Source: Polynucleobacter hirudinilacicola (GTDB lineage Bacteria; Pseudomonadota; Gammaproteobacteria; Burkholderiales; Burkholderiaceae). From it: 64,000 nucleotides of DNA. Below, piece after piece: positions 33,359-43,730 of the stretch (positions are counted from its first letter, which is position 1; each line of letters starts with the position of its first letter). The notes beneath the pieces are model-generated. The model saw only the letters and a program-made list of their open reading frames with translations. It was not told the origin of the DNA and did no database searches. The translations under genes and the position numbers were made by a program. Location of the stretch: contig NZ_NAIA01000003.1 of the NCBI RefSeq assembly GCF_002192535.1, positions 341,954 to 405,953 on the forward strand. The letters are read 5' to 3'.

Positions 33359-34234
33359 TTACTTTTTCTTGGCTACTACCTTTTTAATTGCCGCTTTCTT
33401 AGCGGGTTTGCTGGTTGTGGCCTTTGCGCGCGATATCGATGGTGGATGGTTGATTGGAACAGCCCCTATTTTCTTGGCAGGAATGGAGATGGCGCTCGAT
33501 TTATTTGCGCCGCTCCAGCTGGGCTCGGGAATCGAATTAAAGGCCTCACGCAACTTCTCACCCCAGGATTGATGAATCATGGCGAAATAGGGGTTCCTAT
33601 CATCTAGGGTGACAAGCTTAGTGGCCTTGAGAGAATTTTTTTCATAAACCAACATATCCAATGGCAATCCAACTGAAATATTACTTTTCAGAGTGGAGTC
33701 CATAGAAATCAAGGCGCACTTAGTTGCTAGATTTAGTGGTGTAGTGAAATTGAGTACGCGATCCAAAATTGGTTTGCCATATTTGGATTCGCCAATTTGG
33801 AAATAGCAGGTCTCGGGGGTGGCTTCAATAAAGTTACCAGCAGAGTAAATATTAAATAGGCGTGGGGCCTCACCTTTTACCTGACCACCAAAAATCATAT
33901 TGCAATTAAAGTCAAGACCAGCTTTTTCAAGCGCCACATGATCACGGTCATACACTTGCTTGATGGCATCACCTACTACCACTGCTGCTTCATACGAGTT
34001 TTTAGCTGTCCAGAGATTTTTGCCTTTGAAAAGCTGTCCTTGAAGCAGTATCTCTTTAACAGACTGAGTAATTGCTAGATTGCCGGCGCTCATCATTACA
34101 AAGAAGCGGTCATTGCTCTTTTGGAAAATGCTCATTTTCCTGAAGGTGCCGATTTGATCTACACCAGCATTAGTGCGGGTATCGGAGAGAAAAACCAAGC
34201 CGTCTTTTAAGCAAAGTCCAATACAGTACGTCAT
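33359..34234 (-). CDS. Anbu-type proteasome-related protease
   Basis: A 291-residue member of the Anbu family (ancestral beta subunit), a bacterial Ntn hydrolase related to HslV and proteasome beta subunits. Catalytic Thr2 follows the initiator Met (MTYCIGL), and the family Asp is in LSDTRTNAG (about 16-24) with a Lys near 33 (FRKMSIF). The final 45 residues form a basic Lys/Ala/Pro tail, which is longer than in most relatives. It is the last gene of a four-gene operon with transglutaminase-like, alpha-E and permuted ATP-grasp proteins, the conserved partners of Anbu. Substrates of the system are not established. Confidence 0.88.
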   Translation of the reverse strand: MTYCIGLCLKDGLVFLSDTRTNAGVDQIGTFRKMSIFQKSNDRFFVMMSAGNLAITQSVKEILLQGQLFKGKNLWTAKNSYEAAVVVGDAIKQVYDRDHVALEKAGLDFNCNMIFGGQVKGEAPRLFNIYSAGNFIEATPETCYFQIGESKYGKPILDRVLNFTTPLNLATKCALISMDSTLKSNISVGLPLDMLVYEKNSLKATKLVTLDDRNPYFAMIHQSWGEKLREAFNSIPEPSWSGANKSSAISIPAKKIGAVPINHPPSISRAKATTSKPAKKAAIKKVVAKKK

Positions 34235-34291
34235 ACCCTAGCCCTTATTCATCATTTCTGAAATTATCCCTTAAATATCTCGATAGAGCTG

Positions 34292-35089
34292 CTAGGCTAG
34301 TTGTTGGATAGAGATGCTGGCACTCAGTTCCTCGCCGCCACCGCCAGAGCGAACGCCTTTGACGGGTGCTGCAGAGTAGTAATCGCGACCAATAGCCAAT
34401 CGAATATGGCGTGAATCCACCAGACATGCATGAGTGATATCAACGCTGATCCAAACGCCCTGATCAATATCGCTGCAAAAGTCTATCCAAGCATGACTCG
34501 CAAGATTGGGGGACTCTTCAGCAAAGAAATATCCACTGACATAGCGGGCTGGAATGTTGGATGCGCGGCATAGTCCGAGCATGATGTGAGCATGATCTTG
34601 GCATACACCTGATTTCATGGCAAACGATTGAGCAGCAGTAGTAGCAAAGTTTGTCTGACCTGGTGAATATTCAATGGTTTTTTGAATTGCAGCAGCTAAC
34701 TTTAAAACTTCATCCACAGAGTTCATCTTTGGCAGGTTGGCTGAAAAATATTTCAGCATCTCTTCGGTAGGTTCGGTCAAATGGGTTTGCTGTAAAAGAT
34801 AGTAGGGTGAAACCGCCTTTGCATCATCAATAAACTCAAAGGCATCTTGGGTGTGCACTTCCCCCTCAGCTTCAATCATCATTGAGGTGTAAGGACTCTC
34901 TTGAACAAATACGTTGCACACATTTCCAAAAGTATCGATTGAGCTTGTAGATTTAATGGGGGTGCTCACCTTCCATTTATGAATCTCTTGACCTTTAATA
35001 GATGGTGGCGTCAGACGCAACTCCTGGATGGAGTAGCGTACCGGAGTCTCATAACGATATTCAGTGCGATGACGAATTTTTAAGCGCAT
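34292..35089 (-). CDS. Transglutaminase-like cysteine protease family protein (Anbu partner)
   Basis: A 265-residue protein with an N-terminal beta domain (about 1-75, the bacterial transglutaminase N domain) and a papain-like core. The catalytic triad is readable: Cys in SGVCQDHAHIMLGLCR (near 156), His in ASHAWIDFC (near 195) and Asp in SVDITHACLVD (near 212). In Anbu gene clusters this partner is proposed to cleave or form amide bonds. Its stop is 57 bases before the Anbu gene and it begins 13 bases after the alpha-E gene. Confidence 0.88.
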   Translation of the reverse strand: MRLKIRHRTEYRYETPVRYSIQELRLTPPSIKGQEIHKWKVSTPIKSTSSIDTFGNVCNVFVQESPYTSMMIEAEGEVHTQDAFEFIDDAKAVSPYYLLQQTHLTEPTEEMLKYFSANLPKMNSVDEVLKLAAAIQKTIEYSPGQTNFATTAAQSFAMKSGVCQDHAHIMLGLCRASNIPARYVSGYFFAEESPNLASHAWIDFCSDIDQGVWISVDITHACLVDSRHIRLAIGRDYYSAAPVKGVRSGGGGEELSASISIQQLA

Positions 35090-35102
35090 AGTTTACTAAC
35101 TC

Positions 35103-36080
35103 TTAGTTAGTTGCTAATGGGATTAGATAAGCATTACTAAACTCATCGGCGATATGATTAATGCGCTCTAGAAAGACTTCAATAAACTCTTCTAAACCTT
35201 GCTCAAAGACTTCATCAATATCGGAGAAGTCTAGACTAGCCTTGAGCTTACCCAATAAACGTTCAATCTCTTTAGATTGTTGGTTCTTCACTTCAGAAAT
35301 CAAAGGAATGAGTTCATTGACGCAACAGACTAATGAGCGCGGCATTTGTTTATTGAAAATCAGTAGTTCAGCAACCTGCTGAGGGCTTACTTGATCAGAA
35401 TAGATTTGACGATAGATCTCAAAAGCAGAAACTGAGCGCAGTAATGCAGCCCAGTGATAGAAATCAAAGAACTGACCATCGGTACCCTCATCAGAGCCTA
35501 TCTTAGGGTTGAGGACCTTCAGTGCCGCTTGATCTTCATATTTGTTTTCTAGAATACGGCCAGTATTGTCAGCTCGTTCCAGGAGCGTGCCGACATTAAT
35601 AAAGTAGAAGGCTTCATTTTTTAGCATAGTGCCATGCAGCACCCCTCTAAAGAGGTGGCAGCGGTGTTTTACCCACTCAAGTAGTCTGCTATGGTCAGCT
35701 TGATGTCTTGCCTCCAGAATGCGTTGTAACTCTAGCCAAGTAGTATTTTGGGTTTCCCAAACTTCGGAAGTAATTTTCCCCCGAATCACACGGGCGTTTT
35801 CACGTGCAGCATAAAGACAGGAAACAATGCTTGATGGATTGCTGGTTTCATAAATCATGAAATCCAAAACATTCTCGCGATTCACGACATCATAGTTACT
35901 TAAAAAAGCATCTTCCAGCTTGGAGATAGTGAGTAACTTCTTCCAGCTTTGCTCAAGGAACTCTTTGGGTTGTGGCAATAGGGAGGTTTGATGATTGACA
36001 TCGAGCATACGGGCAGTATTTTCTGCACGCTCGGTATAGCGGGCCATCCAGTAGAGACAATCAGCGGTACGGCTTAACAT
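35103..36080 (-). CDS. Alpha-E domain protein (DUF403, Anbu partner)
   Basis: A 325-residue, mainly alpha-helical protein of the alpha-E family. The N-terminal signature MLSRTADCLYWMARYTERAE is clear, and the middle shows the charged ARENARVIRG segment (about 90-99). The biochemical role is unknown; the family is always found with circularly permuted ATP-grasp and transglutaminase-like genes. It begins 16 bases after the ATP-grasp gene, so it is co-transcribed. Confidence 0.9.
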   Translation of the reverse strand: MLSRTADCLYWMARYTERAENTARMLDVNHQTSLLPQPKEFLEQSWKKLLTISKLEDAFLSNYDVVNRENVLDFMIYETSNPSSIVSCLYAARENARVIRGKITSEVWETQNTTWLELQRILEARHQADHSRLLEWVKHRCHLFRGVLHGTMLKNEAFYFINVGTLLERADNTGRILENKYEDQAALKVLNPKIGSDEGTDGQFFDFYHWAALLRSVSAFEIYRQIYSDQVSPQQVAELLIFNKQMPRSLVCCVNELIPLISEVKNQQSKEIERLLGKLKASLDFSDIDEVFEQGLEEFIEVFLERINHIADEFSNAYLIPLATN

Positions 36081-36096
36081 GTTTTTCTTATCCCTC

Positions 36097-37509
36097 TTAC
36101 GCTTCTAGTACCCAGGTATCTTTAGTTCCGCCGCCTTGGGAGGAGTTCACGACCAAAGAACCTTCTTTGAGGGCAACCCTAGTTAATCCGCCTGGCACCA
36201 TCTTGATGGTTTTGCCAGAGAGCACAAAAGGTCGTAAATCAATATGTCTTGGGGCAACGCCAGACTCGACAAAAGTAGGGCAGGTGGAGAGGGCCAGAGT
36301 AGGTTGGGCAATATATTTATCAGGATTAGCAATTAAATGCTTTCTGAATTCTTCGATTTCAGCTTTGGTAGAGGCGGGTCCAACGAGCATTCCATAGCCA
36401 CCTGCGCCATGAGTGAGTTTTACAACGAGCTTCTCTAAATTGGCTAGGGTATATGCAAGATCGTCAGCTTTGCGACATTGGAAGGTCGGTACGTTATTCA
36501 GAATCGGTTTTTCACCAAGATAAAACTCAATCATTTCTGGGACGTATGGGTAGATCGATTTGTCATCAGCAATGCCGGTACCAATTGAATTAGCTAAGGT
36601 TACATTTCCAGCGCGATACGCTGACAAAAGTCCAGCAACTCCCAGGGTAGAGTCAGAGCGGAAGGCAAGCGGGTCTAAGAAGTCATCATCTACGCGGCGA
36701 TAGATCACATCTACTCTCTCGGGGCCTTGAGTCGTCCGCATAAAGACCTGTTCGCTCTTCACAAACAAATCTTTGCCCTCTACGAGTTCAACCCCCATTT
36801 GTTGCGCAAGATAGCTGTGCTCAAAGTATGCAGAGTTATACATCCCTGGCGTTAGAACGACTACGTTTGGTTTCTTAATATCATTGGGCTTAACCGATTT
36901 CAAACACTCCAATAAAAGATCTGGATAGTGTTCAACAGGAGCGATGCGATATTTTTGAAAGAGGTCCGGGAAGAGTCGCATCATCATCTTGCGATCTTCA
37001 ACCATGTATGACACGCCAGATGGAACACGTAAGTTATCTTCTAGTACATAAAACTCACCTTCACCTGCGCGAACAATATCAATACCAGCAATTTGCGCGT
37101 AGATATCGCGTGGCACACTAACGTTGCGCATTTCTGGGCGGTATTGCGCATTGTTATAAATCTGTTCAGCCGGAACAATGCCTGCTTTGATGATTTCTTC
37201 ATCGTGATAGACGTCATAGATAAATCGATTGAGTGCTTTAACGCGTTGACGCAAACCGGCTTCTAGTTGCTCCCATTCTTTGGCGGTAAAGATACGGGGT
37301 ACTTGATCAAAGGGAATGGTTCTCTCAGCTCCAAGGTCATCACCATAGACTGCGAAAGTAATGCCGACGCGTCTAAAGATGAGATCTGCTTCAGCACGCT
37401 TTAGACCCATCAGGGAATCGCTCTGCTGCTTTAACCAATTATGAAAAATTTGGTAGTGGGGACGCGCTTTACCTGCAGCGTCGAGCATTTCATCAAAAGG
37501 CAATTTCAT
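36097..37509 (-). CDS. Circularly permuted type 2 ATP-grasp protein (Anbu partner)
   Basis: A 470-residue protein of the permuted ATP-grasp family (DUF404/DUF407), predicted to ligate peptides or amines using ATP. Recognisable motifs include EDNLRVPSGVSYMVEDR (about 178-194), VDVIYRRVDDDFLDP (about 286-300) and LVVKLTHGAGGYGMLVGP (about 363-380). I start at ATG 37509 (MKLPFDEM), the family start, rather than at an upstream in-frame GTG (37578). It is the first gene of the Anbu operon. Confidence 0.9.
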   Translation of the reverse strand: MKLPFDEMLDAAGKARPHYQIFHNWLKQQSDSLMGLKRAEADLIFRRVGITFAVYGDDLGAERTIPFDQVPRIFTAKEWEQLEAGLRQRVKALNRFIYDVYHDEEIIKAGIVPAEQIYNNAQYRPEMRNVSVPRDIYAQIAGIDIVRAGEGEFYVLEDNLRVPSGVSYMVEDRKMMMRLFPDLFQKYRIAPVEHYPDLLLECLKSVKPNDIKKPNVVVLTPGMYNSAYFEHSYLAQQMGVELVEGKDLFVKSEQVFMRTTQGPERVDVIYRRVDDDFLDPLAFRSDSTLGVAGLLSAYRAGNVTLANSIGTGIADDKSIYPYVPEMIEFYLGEKPILNNVPTFQCRKADDLAYTLANLEKLVVKLTHGAGGYGMLVGPASTKAEIEEFRKHLIANPDKYIAQPTLALSTCPTFVESGVAPRHIDLRPFVLSGKTIKMVPGGLTRVALKEGSLVVNSSQGGGTKDTWVLEA

Positions 37510-37641
37510 AGCTCTAAAACTAATGCCTTTAAAAAAACTGGATTTGGGGATTTGAAGCGGCTTGGTGCTGTATTGCACTATAAAAGTGCATATATGCTCA
37601 GATATTGACGCTGTGGGCAGTCTACCCCAGTTCTTGACCTA

Positions 37642-37726
37642 CTAGGCGTTTAAATCGCCTCTTGCAATACGACCCTTTTGAACTTCCCATTCCCGCTCTT
37701 TGGTGGCAGCACGTTTGTCATGCTGG
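37642..37726 (-). other. Out-of-frame smpB C-terminal tail
   Basis: Reading the minus strand one base shifted from smpB gives the conserved basic tail of SmpB (HDKR, KEREWEVQKGRIARG) and a stop at 37642-37644. It has no start of its own, so it only makes sense as the continuation of smpB. Confidence 0.85.
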
Positions 37727-38095
37727 TTTTTTACCTCTGGCAAGCCCAATTTCGCATTTCACATTCCCTTTGGAGAAATGGAGGTTTAGCGGGACCAGGG
37801 TATAGCCCTTTTGCTCGACCTTGCCAATCAACTTGCGAATCTCAATGGCATTGAGTAGAAGTTTTCTGGTGCGAGTGCTCTCGGGAACGATATGAGTAGA
37901 TGCTGAAAGCAGGGGGGTAATATGGCAGCCGATCAGGAAAAGCTCCGCCTTGCGAATGACGACATACGCTTCCTTGATGTGCACGCGACCTGCGCGGATG
38001 GCTTTGACTTCCCAGCCCTCCAGAACAAGTCCAGCCTCGAAGCGTTCCTCGATAAAATAATCAAAGAAGGCTTTTTTGTTATCGACGATACTCAT
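37718..38095 (-). CDS. smpB: SsrA-binding protein SmpB, reading frame broken before the C-terminal tail
   Basis: SmpB binds tmRNA and delivers it to stalled ribosomes for trans-translation. The 125 residues read here cover the OB-fold core ([24 protein letters not shown] near 11-34; CHITPLL near 57; [10 protein letters not shown] at the end), then stop at once. The normal tail is present in another frame, just beyond (37642-37726, [20 protein letters not shown]...). The break falls in a run of six A on the coding strand (37727-37732); five A would give a continuous protein of 150 residues, the normal SmpB length. A sequencing error, a real mutation or slippage are all possible. The tail is needed for tmRNA accommodation. 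Confidence 0.85.
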   Translation of the reverse strand: MSIVDNKKAFFDYFIEERFEAGLVLEGWEVKAIRAGRVHIKEAYVVIRKAELFLIGCHITPLLSASTHIVPESTRTRKLLLNAIEIRKLIGKVEQKGYTLVPLNLHFSKGNVKCEIGLARGKKPA

Positions 38096-38120
38096 AGTTA
38101 TTTAGCTTCCAAGATCGATT

Positions 38121-38558
38121 ATGGCAGACGTCCACAAGACCGTTTTAATTGGCCAATCAGCCGACCGAATGTATGGCTTAGTGACTGATGTGGCTCGGTA
38201 TCCTGAGTTTTTGCCTTGGTGTGGCGGGGTCGAAATTTTTGAGCAGACTGAGACCGTTTTGGACGCCAAAATCAATATCAATTTCAAGGGTATTAATCAG
38301 TTCTTTCATACCCGAAATATCAATCACCGCCCAGAAACCATCGATATGGTCTTTGTGGATGGCCCCTTTAAGCATTTTTCAGGGCAGTGGAATTTCATTC
38401 CCCTGCGTGAAGACGCCTGCAAAGTCGAATTTAGGCTCCATTGGGAATTTAAGAGTGTCATCCTAGATAAGATCATCGGCCCCGTTTTTGGTCATATTGC
38501 CGGGACCTTCATAGATTGCTTTGTGAAAAGGGCGGAGGACCTTGATGGCAAGTCTTAG
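38121..38558 (+). CDS. ratA: RatA/Coq10-like START domain protein
   Basis: A 145-residue polyketide cyclase/START-fold protein of the RatA/Coq10 family. Members bind ubiquinone in the respiratory chain (Coq10); the E. coli homologue was described as a toxin that blocks 50S association. The family pattern MYGLVTDVARYPEFLPWC (about 15-32) and C-terminal FGHIAGTFIDCFVKRAED are present. It is divergent from smpB and overlaps rnfH, the widely conserved smpB-ratA-rnfH order. Confidence 0.9.
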   Translation: MADVHKTVLIGQSADRMYGLVTDVARYPEFLPWCGGVEIFEQTETVLDAKININFKGINQFFHTRNINHRPETIDMVFVDGPFKHFSGQWNFIPLREDACKVEFRLHWEFKSVILDKIIGPVFGHIAGTFIDCFVKRAEDLDGKS

Positions 38559-38895
38559 TCTAGATCTCTTGCTATGTGATGCTAGGAAGGGAGAGCCAGC
38601 TCTGCGCCCTTTTCAATTAGTTCTGAAAGCTGGTGAGCTTCCAACAGTAGGCTTGGCTTTAGTGAGAGCGGGCATTGCGACCGGTCAGGATGATCCCGCT
38701 CTAGCTAGAAAAGGCTGTTTTGGGGTCTTTGGGAAGCGCAAAGACTGGGATAGCCCAATTTACTCGGGGGACCGTTTAGAGCTCTATTCCCCGCTACTAA
38801 TAGACCCTAAGAGCGTTAGGCGAAAGAAGGCTAATCAGAATCAGGATGCCAAATTCCAGGCTGCCGCAGCTAAAAGAAAGGCTAGGAGGCTATAA
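38545..38895 (+). CDS. RnfH family ubiquitin-like protein
   Basis: A 116-residue protein of the RnfH family, which has a beta-grasp (ubiquitin-like) fold and unknown function. The family signature is seen in the middle: DDPALARKGCFGVFGKR and GDRLELYSPLLIDPKSVRR (about 48-91). The C-terminal tail is rich in Lys, Gln and Ala. I take the ATG at 38545, which has GGAGG upstream; it overlaps the end of ratA by 14 bases. Confidence 0.88.
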   Translation: MASLSLDLLLCDARKGEPALRPFQLVLKAGELPTVGLALVRAGIATGQDDPALARKGCFGVFGKRKDWDSPIYSGDRLELYSPLLIDPKSVRRKKANQNQDAKFQAAAAKRKARRL

Positions 38896-38912
38896 TCTGT
38901 TTTTGCGACTAG

Positions 38913-40385
<1,473 letters not shown>

Positions 40386-40398
40386 GGCTGTTTCTTTC

Positions 40399-42006
40399 GT
40401 GCACGACAAAATACTGATTCTCGACTTTGGTTCTCAGGTAACTCAATTAATTGCTAGACGTGTGCGTGATGCACGAGTGTATTCAGAGATCCATCCTTAT
40501 GATTGCGATCCAGAATTCATTCGCCAATTTATCCAAGAGCAGGGCGGTAAAGGAATCATCCTTTCTGGCGGTCCAACCTCGGTAACAGAATCTGGTAGCC
40601 CTCGGGCCCCTCAAATCGTTTTTGAATTAGGTGTGCCTGTATTGGGTATTTGCTACGGCATGCAAACGATGGCAACCCAATTGGGTGGCGCAGTAGCGTC
40701 TGCCGAGTCACTAGGCAAGGCCCGTGAATTCGGTTACTCAGAAGTGCGTGCTCATGGCCATACTAATTTACTCAAAGGTATTCAGGATTTTTCTACTAGC
40801 GAAGGACATGGCATCCTCAAGGTGTGGATGAGCCATGGTGACTCTGTTACCACTATGCCTCCAGCCTTCAAGTTGATGGCCTCCACTGAGTCTTGTCCTA
40901 TCGCTGGAATGGCAGATGAAGATCGCCGTTTTTATGCATTCCAATTTCATCCAGAAGTTACTCATACCATTCAAGGCACTGCAATCATTGAGCGCTTTGT
41001 GCATGAGATTTGCAAATGCAAGCCTGACTGGGTGATGGGTGATTACATCAGTGAGGCTGTTGAAAATATTCGTAAGCAAGTGGGTGATGAAGAAGTCATT
41101 CTGGGTTTATCGGGCGGCGTTGACTCCAGCGTTGCTGCTGCTCTGATTCATCGTGCGATTGGCGATCAATTAACTTGTGTGTTTGTTGACCACGGCCTAC
41201 TGCGTTTGAACGAAGGCGACATGGTCATGGAGATGTTTGCCCGCAATCTCGGCGTCAAAGTGATTCGAGTAGATGCAAAAGATACCTTTATGGGTAAGTT
41301 GGCAGGCGTTTCTGATCCTGAAGCAAAGCGCAAGATCATCGGTAAAGAATTTGTAGAAATTTTCCAGAGCGAGTCTGGCAAGATTCAGAATGCTATGTGG
41401 CTTGCTCAAGGCACCATCTATCCAGACGTGATTGAGTCTGCTGGTAAGGGTAAAAAGGGCGCGCATACCATCAAGAGTCATCACAACGTCGGTGGCTTGC
41501 CGGAGGATATGCACCTCAAGCTGCTAGAGCCATTGCGCGAGCTCTTCAAAGATGAAGTACGTGAGCTCGGCGTGGCATTGGGTTTGCCACGTGAGATGGT
41601 TTATCGCCATCCATTCCCTGGCCCAGGTCTAGGTGTGCGTATATTGGGTGAAGTGAAGGCTGAGTTTGCAAATCTCTTGCAACGTGCTGATGCAATCTTT
41701 ATTGAAGAATTACGTAACACCATTGATGAGGTGAGCCAAAAGTCTTGGTATGACTTAACGAGTCAAGCCTTTGCAGTTTTTCTCCCAGTCAAATCGGTTG
41801 GTGTGATGGGTGATGGCAGAACCTACGAATATGTTGTGGCGCTCAGAGCAGTTCAAACACAAGACTTTATGACGGCGCACTGGGCACATTTACCCCATGA
41901 GTTATTAGGCAAAGTTTCTAATCGCATCATCAATGAAGTGCGTGGCATCAATCGAGTGGTGTACGACATCAGTGGCAAGCCACCTGCAACGATTGAGTGG
42001 GAATAG
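40399..42006 (+). CDS. guaA: GMP synthase (glutamine-hydrolysing)
   Basis: Converts XMP to GMP with glutamine and ATP. The product has 535 residues: a class I glutamine amidotransferase domain with catalytic Cys in GICYGMQ (about 81-87) and the His-Glu pair in [10 protein letters not shown]; the PP-loop ATP pyrophosphatase domain with [12 protein letters not shown] (about 236-247); and the C-terminal dimer domain. I start at GTG 40399 ([13 protein letters not shown]), the conserved family start, not at an upstream in-frame TTG that lies inside guaB. Confidence 0.97.
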   Translation: MHDKILILDFGSQVTQLIARRVRDARVYSEIHPYDCDPEFIRQFIQEQGGKGIILSGGPTSVTESGSPRAPQIVFELGVPVLGICYGMQTMATQLGGAVASAESLGKAREFGYSEVRAHGHTNLLKGIQDFSTSEGHGILKVWMSHGDSVTTMPPAFKLMASTESCPIAGMADEDRRFYAFQFHPEVTHTIQGTAIIERFVHEICKCKPDWVMGDYISEAVENIRKQVGDEEVILGLSGGVDSSVAAALIHRAIGDQLTCVFVDHGLLRLNEGDMVMEMFARNLGVKVIRVDAKDTFMGKLAGVSDPEAKRKIIGKEFVEIFQSESGKIQNAMWLAQGTIYPDVIESAGKGKKGAHTIKSHHNVGGLPEDMHLKLLEPLRELFKDEVRELGVALGLPREMVYRHPFPGPGLGVRILGEVKAEFANLLQRADAIFIEELRNTIDEVSQKSWYDLTSQAFAVFLPVKSVGVMGDGRTYEYVVALRAVQTQDFMTAHWAHLPHELLGKVSNRIINEVRGINRVVYDISGKPPATIEWE

Positions 42007-42031
42007 TCCAACCGTTTCTCTTAGCTACTCT

Positions 42032-43729
42032 TTAGCCCATCCATTGGCTTACAGGCGCAGCTGCATCTTGTAGAGGTTGGGAAATAATATCCACTAATGC
42101 TGGTTCACCACATTCAATTGCAGCCTTAAGGATTGCCTCTAATTTTTGAGGGTTATCAACACTCCAAGAGCGCACCCCATAAGCTTCAGCGACTTTGGCA
42201 TGATTGGTGCGATTAAAGTCAACGGAATAATAACGTTCGTTATATCCTGATTTTTGGCTCGCTTTAATCCAGCCATATACTGAATTGGAAATCACAATCA
42301 TCAGAATTGGTAGCTTATAACGAGTGATAGTTTCTAATTCACCAACTGTAAAACCAAAGCTTCCATCGCCCATAACGGCGACACACTTAGATTGAGGTTG
42401 ACCAACGGCTGCCCCAATGGCCGCGGACATTGCAAAACCTAATGCGCCATGAGCGCGATTGGTAATAAAGTGTCTTCCTGATATTTCGCTTTGAAAATAA
42501 GCAGAAAAATAGGGGCATGGGGTGCCAGGGTCTGCACAAACAATAGCATTTTTAGGTAAAAGTTTATTTAAGGAATGCACGATTCTTTCTGGCAGAATCG
42601 GCGTGTCCTTACTATTAGCTAGTTTAAGAAAAGGCTCAAATTTGAGTGCTTTTGCTTTAGCAACTATCGCTTTTCCGTCGACACAGCCATTGACTCTATT
42701 TTGGATGCTTGCCTTTAATCTGCCATGAAGTTCTTCAAGGGTTAGTTTGGCATCACCAACCAGGCTTACCTTGGTTGGATAATTTGCACCAATGGTTTCT
42801 GGATCAATATCCAAATGGATGATGGGGATTGTCTTATTGGGGAAGCGCCAATTCTCAGTAGTTGTCGATCCAGCGCGACACGTAATAAAAAATACAAGAT
42901 CAGCACTATTAACCACTTCTCTGGTTGCCATGACTCCGCCATTGGCTCCTACAACACCAACGTTGAGAGGGTGGGTGTCAGATAAGCTGCCTTGGCCACT
43001 CACGGTGGTGCAAACAGGAATATTCAGTAATTCTGCGATATTTTGAAGGACTTGTTCTGCGCCAGAATTGATAATGCCGCCACCACAGATAAATACAGGA
43101 AATTTAGCGCTTAAGATTTCCTTTGTTGCTTTCTCAATATCTTCATCATTTGCCACATAGCGTTGTGATGGATAGTGAGAATGTTCTTTTTGAGCCCAGA
43201 TATCACTGGAGGAGACGGGATGCTTTTGTACATCATGCGGTAGGCAAATATGAGCGCTACCCGGCTTGCCAGTTGTCATTGCCCTAAAAGCATTGCGAAC
43301 AGCTGAAGGTATTTGCTCAGCTAAATCAATAGTGGTATTCCATTTTGTTAGTGGTCTATATAAGGCCTGCTGGTCAAGCTCAGTCAGAGGAAATTTGCCA
43401 CGGGATGTGACTGGCACATCAGATGTAATTCCTAGAATAGGAATAGAGGATTCATTAGCTTCAACCAACCCTGGCAATAGATAGGTTGCACCACCACCGC
43501 TAGGTCCTTCGCAGACGCCAACCTTGTGCGTTACTCTTGCATAAGCATCGGCCATATATCCAGCGCTACGCTCATCTCGAGTGAGAATATGTTGTATCCC
43601 GTGATCAAGAGTGGCAAGCGCATCATAAAGCGGGAGACTAGTGTCGCCACATAATCCAAAAATATGTTTGACATCGTATTCTTGGAGCATGCGCACGAGA
43701 GCCTCAGCGCCATTTATTTTGTCATGCAT
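42032..43729 (-). CDS. Thiamine diphosphate-dependent enzyme, acetolactate synthase large-subunit family
   Basis: A 565-residue ThDP enzyme with three domains as in acetolactate synthase. The catalytic Glu of the N-terminal domain is kept (TRDERSAGYMADAYAR, about 50-65), unlike in the gcl gene product of this window. The thiamine-binding motif GDGSFGFTVGELETI lies at about 449-463. Without a partner small subunit or ilv context it is unlikely to be a biosynthetic acetolactate synthase. The neighbouring TTT binding protein and VOC protein suggest a catabolic decarboxylase or carboligase of unknown substrate. Confidence 0.8.
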   Translation of the reverse strand: MHDKINGAEALVRMLQEYDVKHIFGLCGDTSLPLYDALATLDHGIQHILTRDERSAGYMADAYARVTHKVGVCEGPSGGGATYLLPGLVEANESSIPILGITSDVPVTSRGKFPLTELDQQALYRPLTKWNTTIDLAEQIPSAVRNAFRAMTTGKPGSAHICLPHDVQKHPVSSSDIWAQKEHSHYPSQRYVANDEDIEKATKEILSAKFPVFICGGGIINSGAEQVLQNIAELLNIPVCTTVSGQGSLSDTHPLNVGVVGANGGVMATREVVNSADLVFFITCRAGSTTTENWRFPNKTIPIIHLDIDPETIGANYPTKVSLVGDAKLTLEELHGRLKASIQNRVNGCVDGKAIVAKAKALKFEPFLKLANSKDTPILPERIVHSLNKLLPKNAIVCADPGTPCPYFSAYFQSEISGRHFITNRAHGALGFAMSAAIGAAVGQPQSKCVAVMGDGSFGFTVGELETITRYKLPILMIVISNSVYGWIKASQKSGYNERYYSVDFNRTNHAKVAEAYGVRSWSVDNPQKLEAILKAAIECGEPALVDIISQPLQDAAAPVSQWMG

Positions 43730-43730
43730 A

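Noticed and set aside
33369..33607. Plus-strand hydrophobic reading frames opposite the Anbu gene.
   Set aside because: They are the antisense image of the Lys/Ala-rich tail and have no ribosome site.
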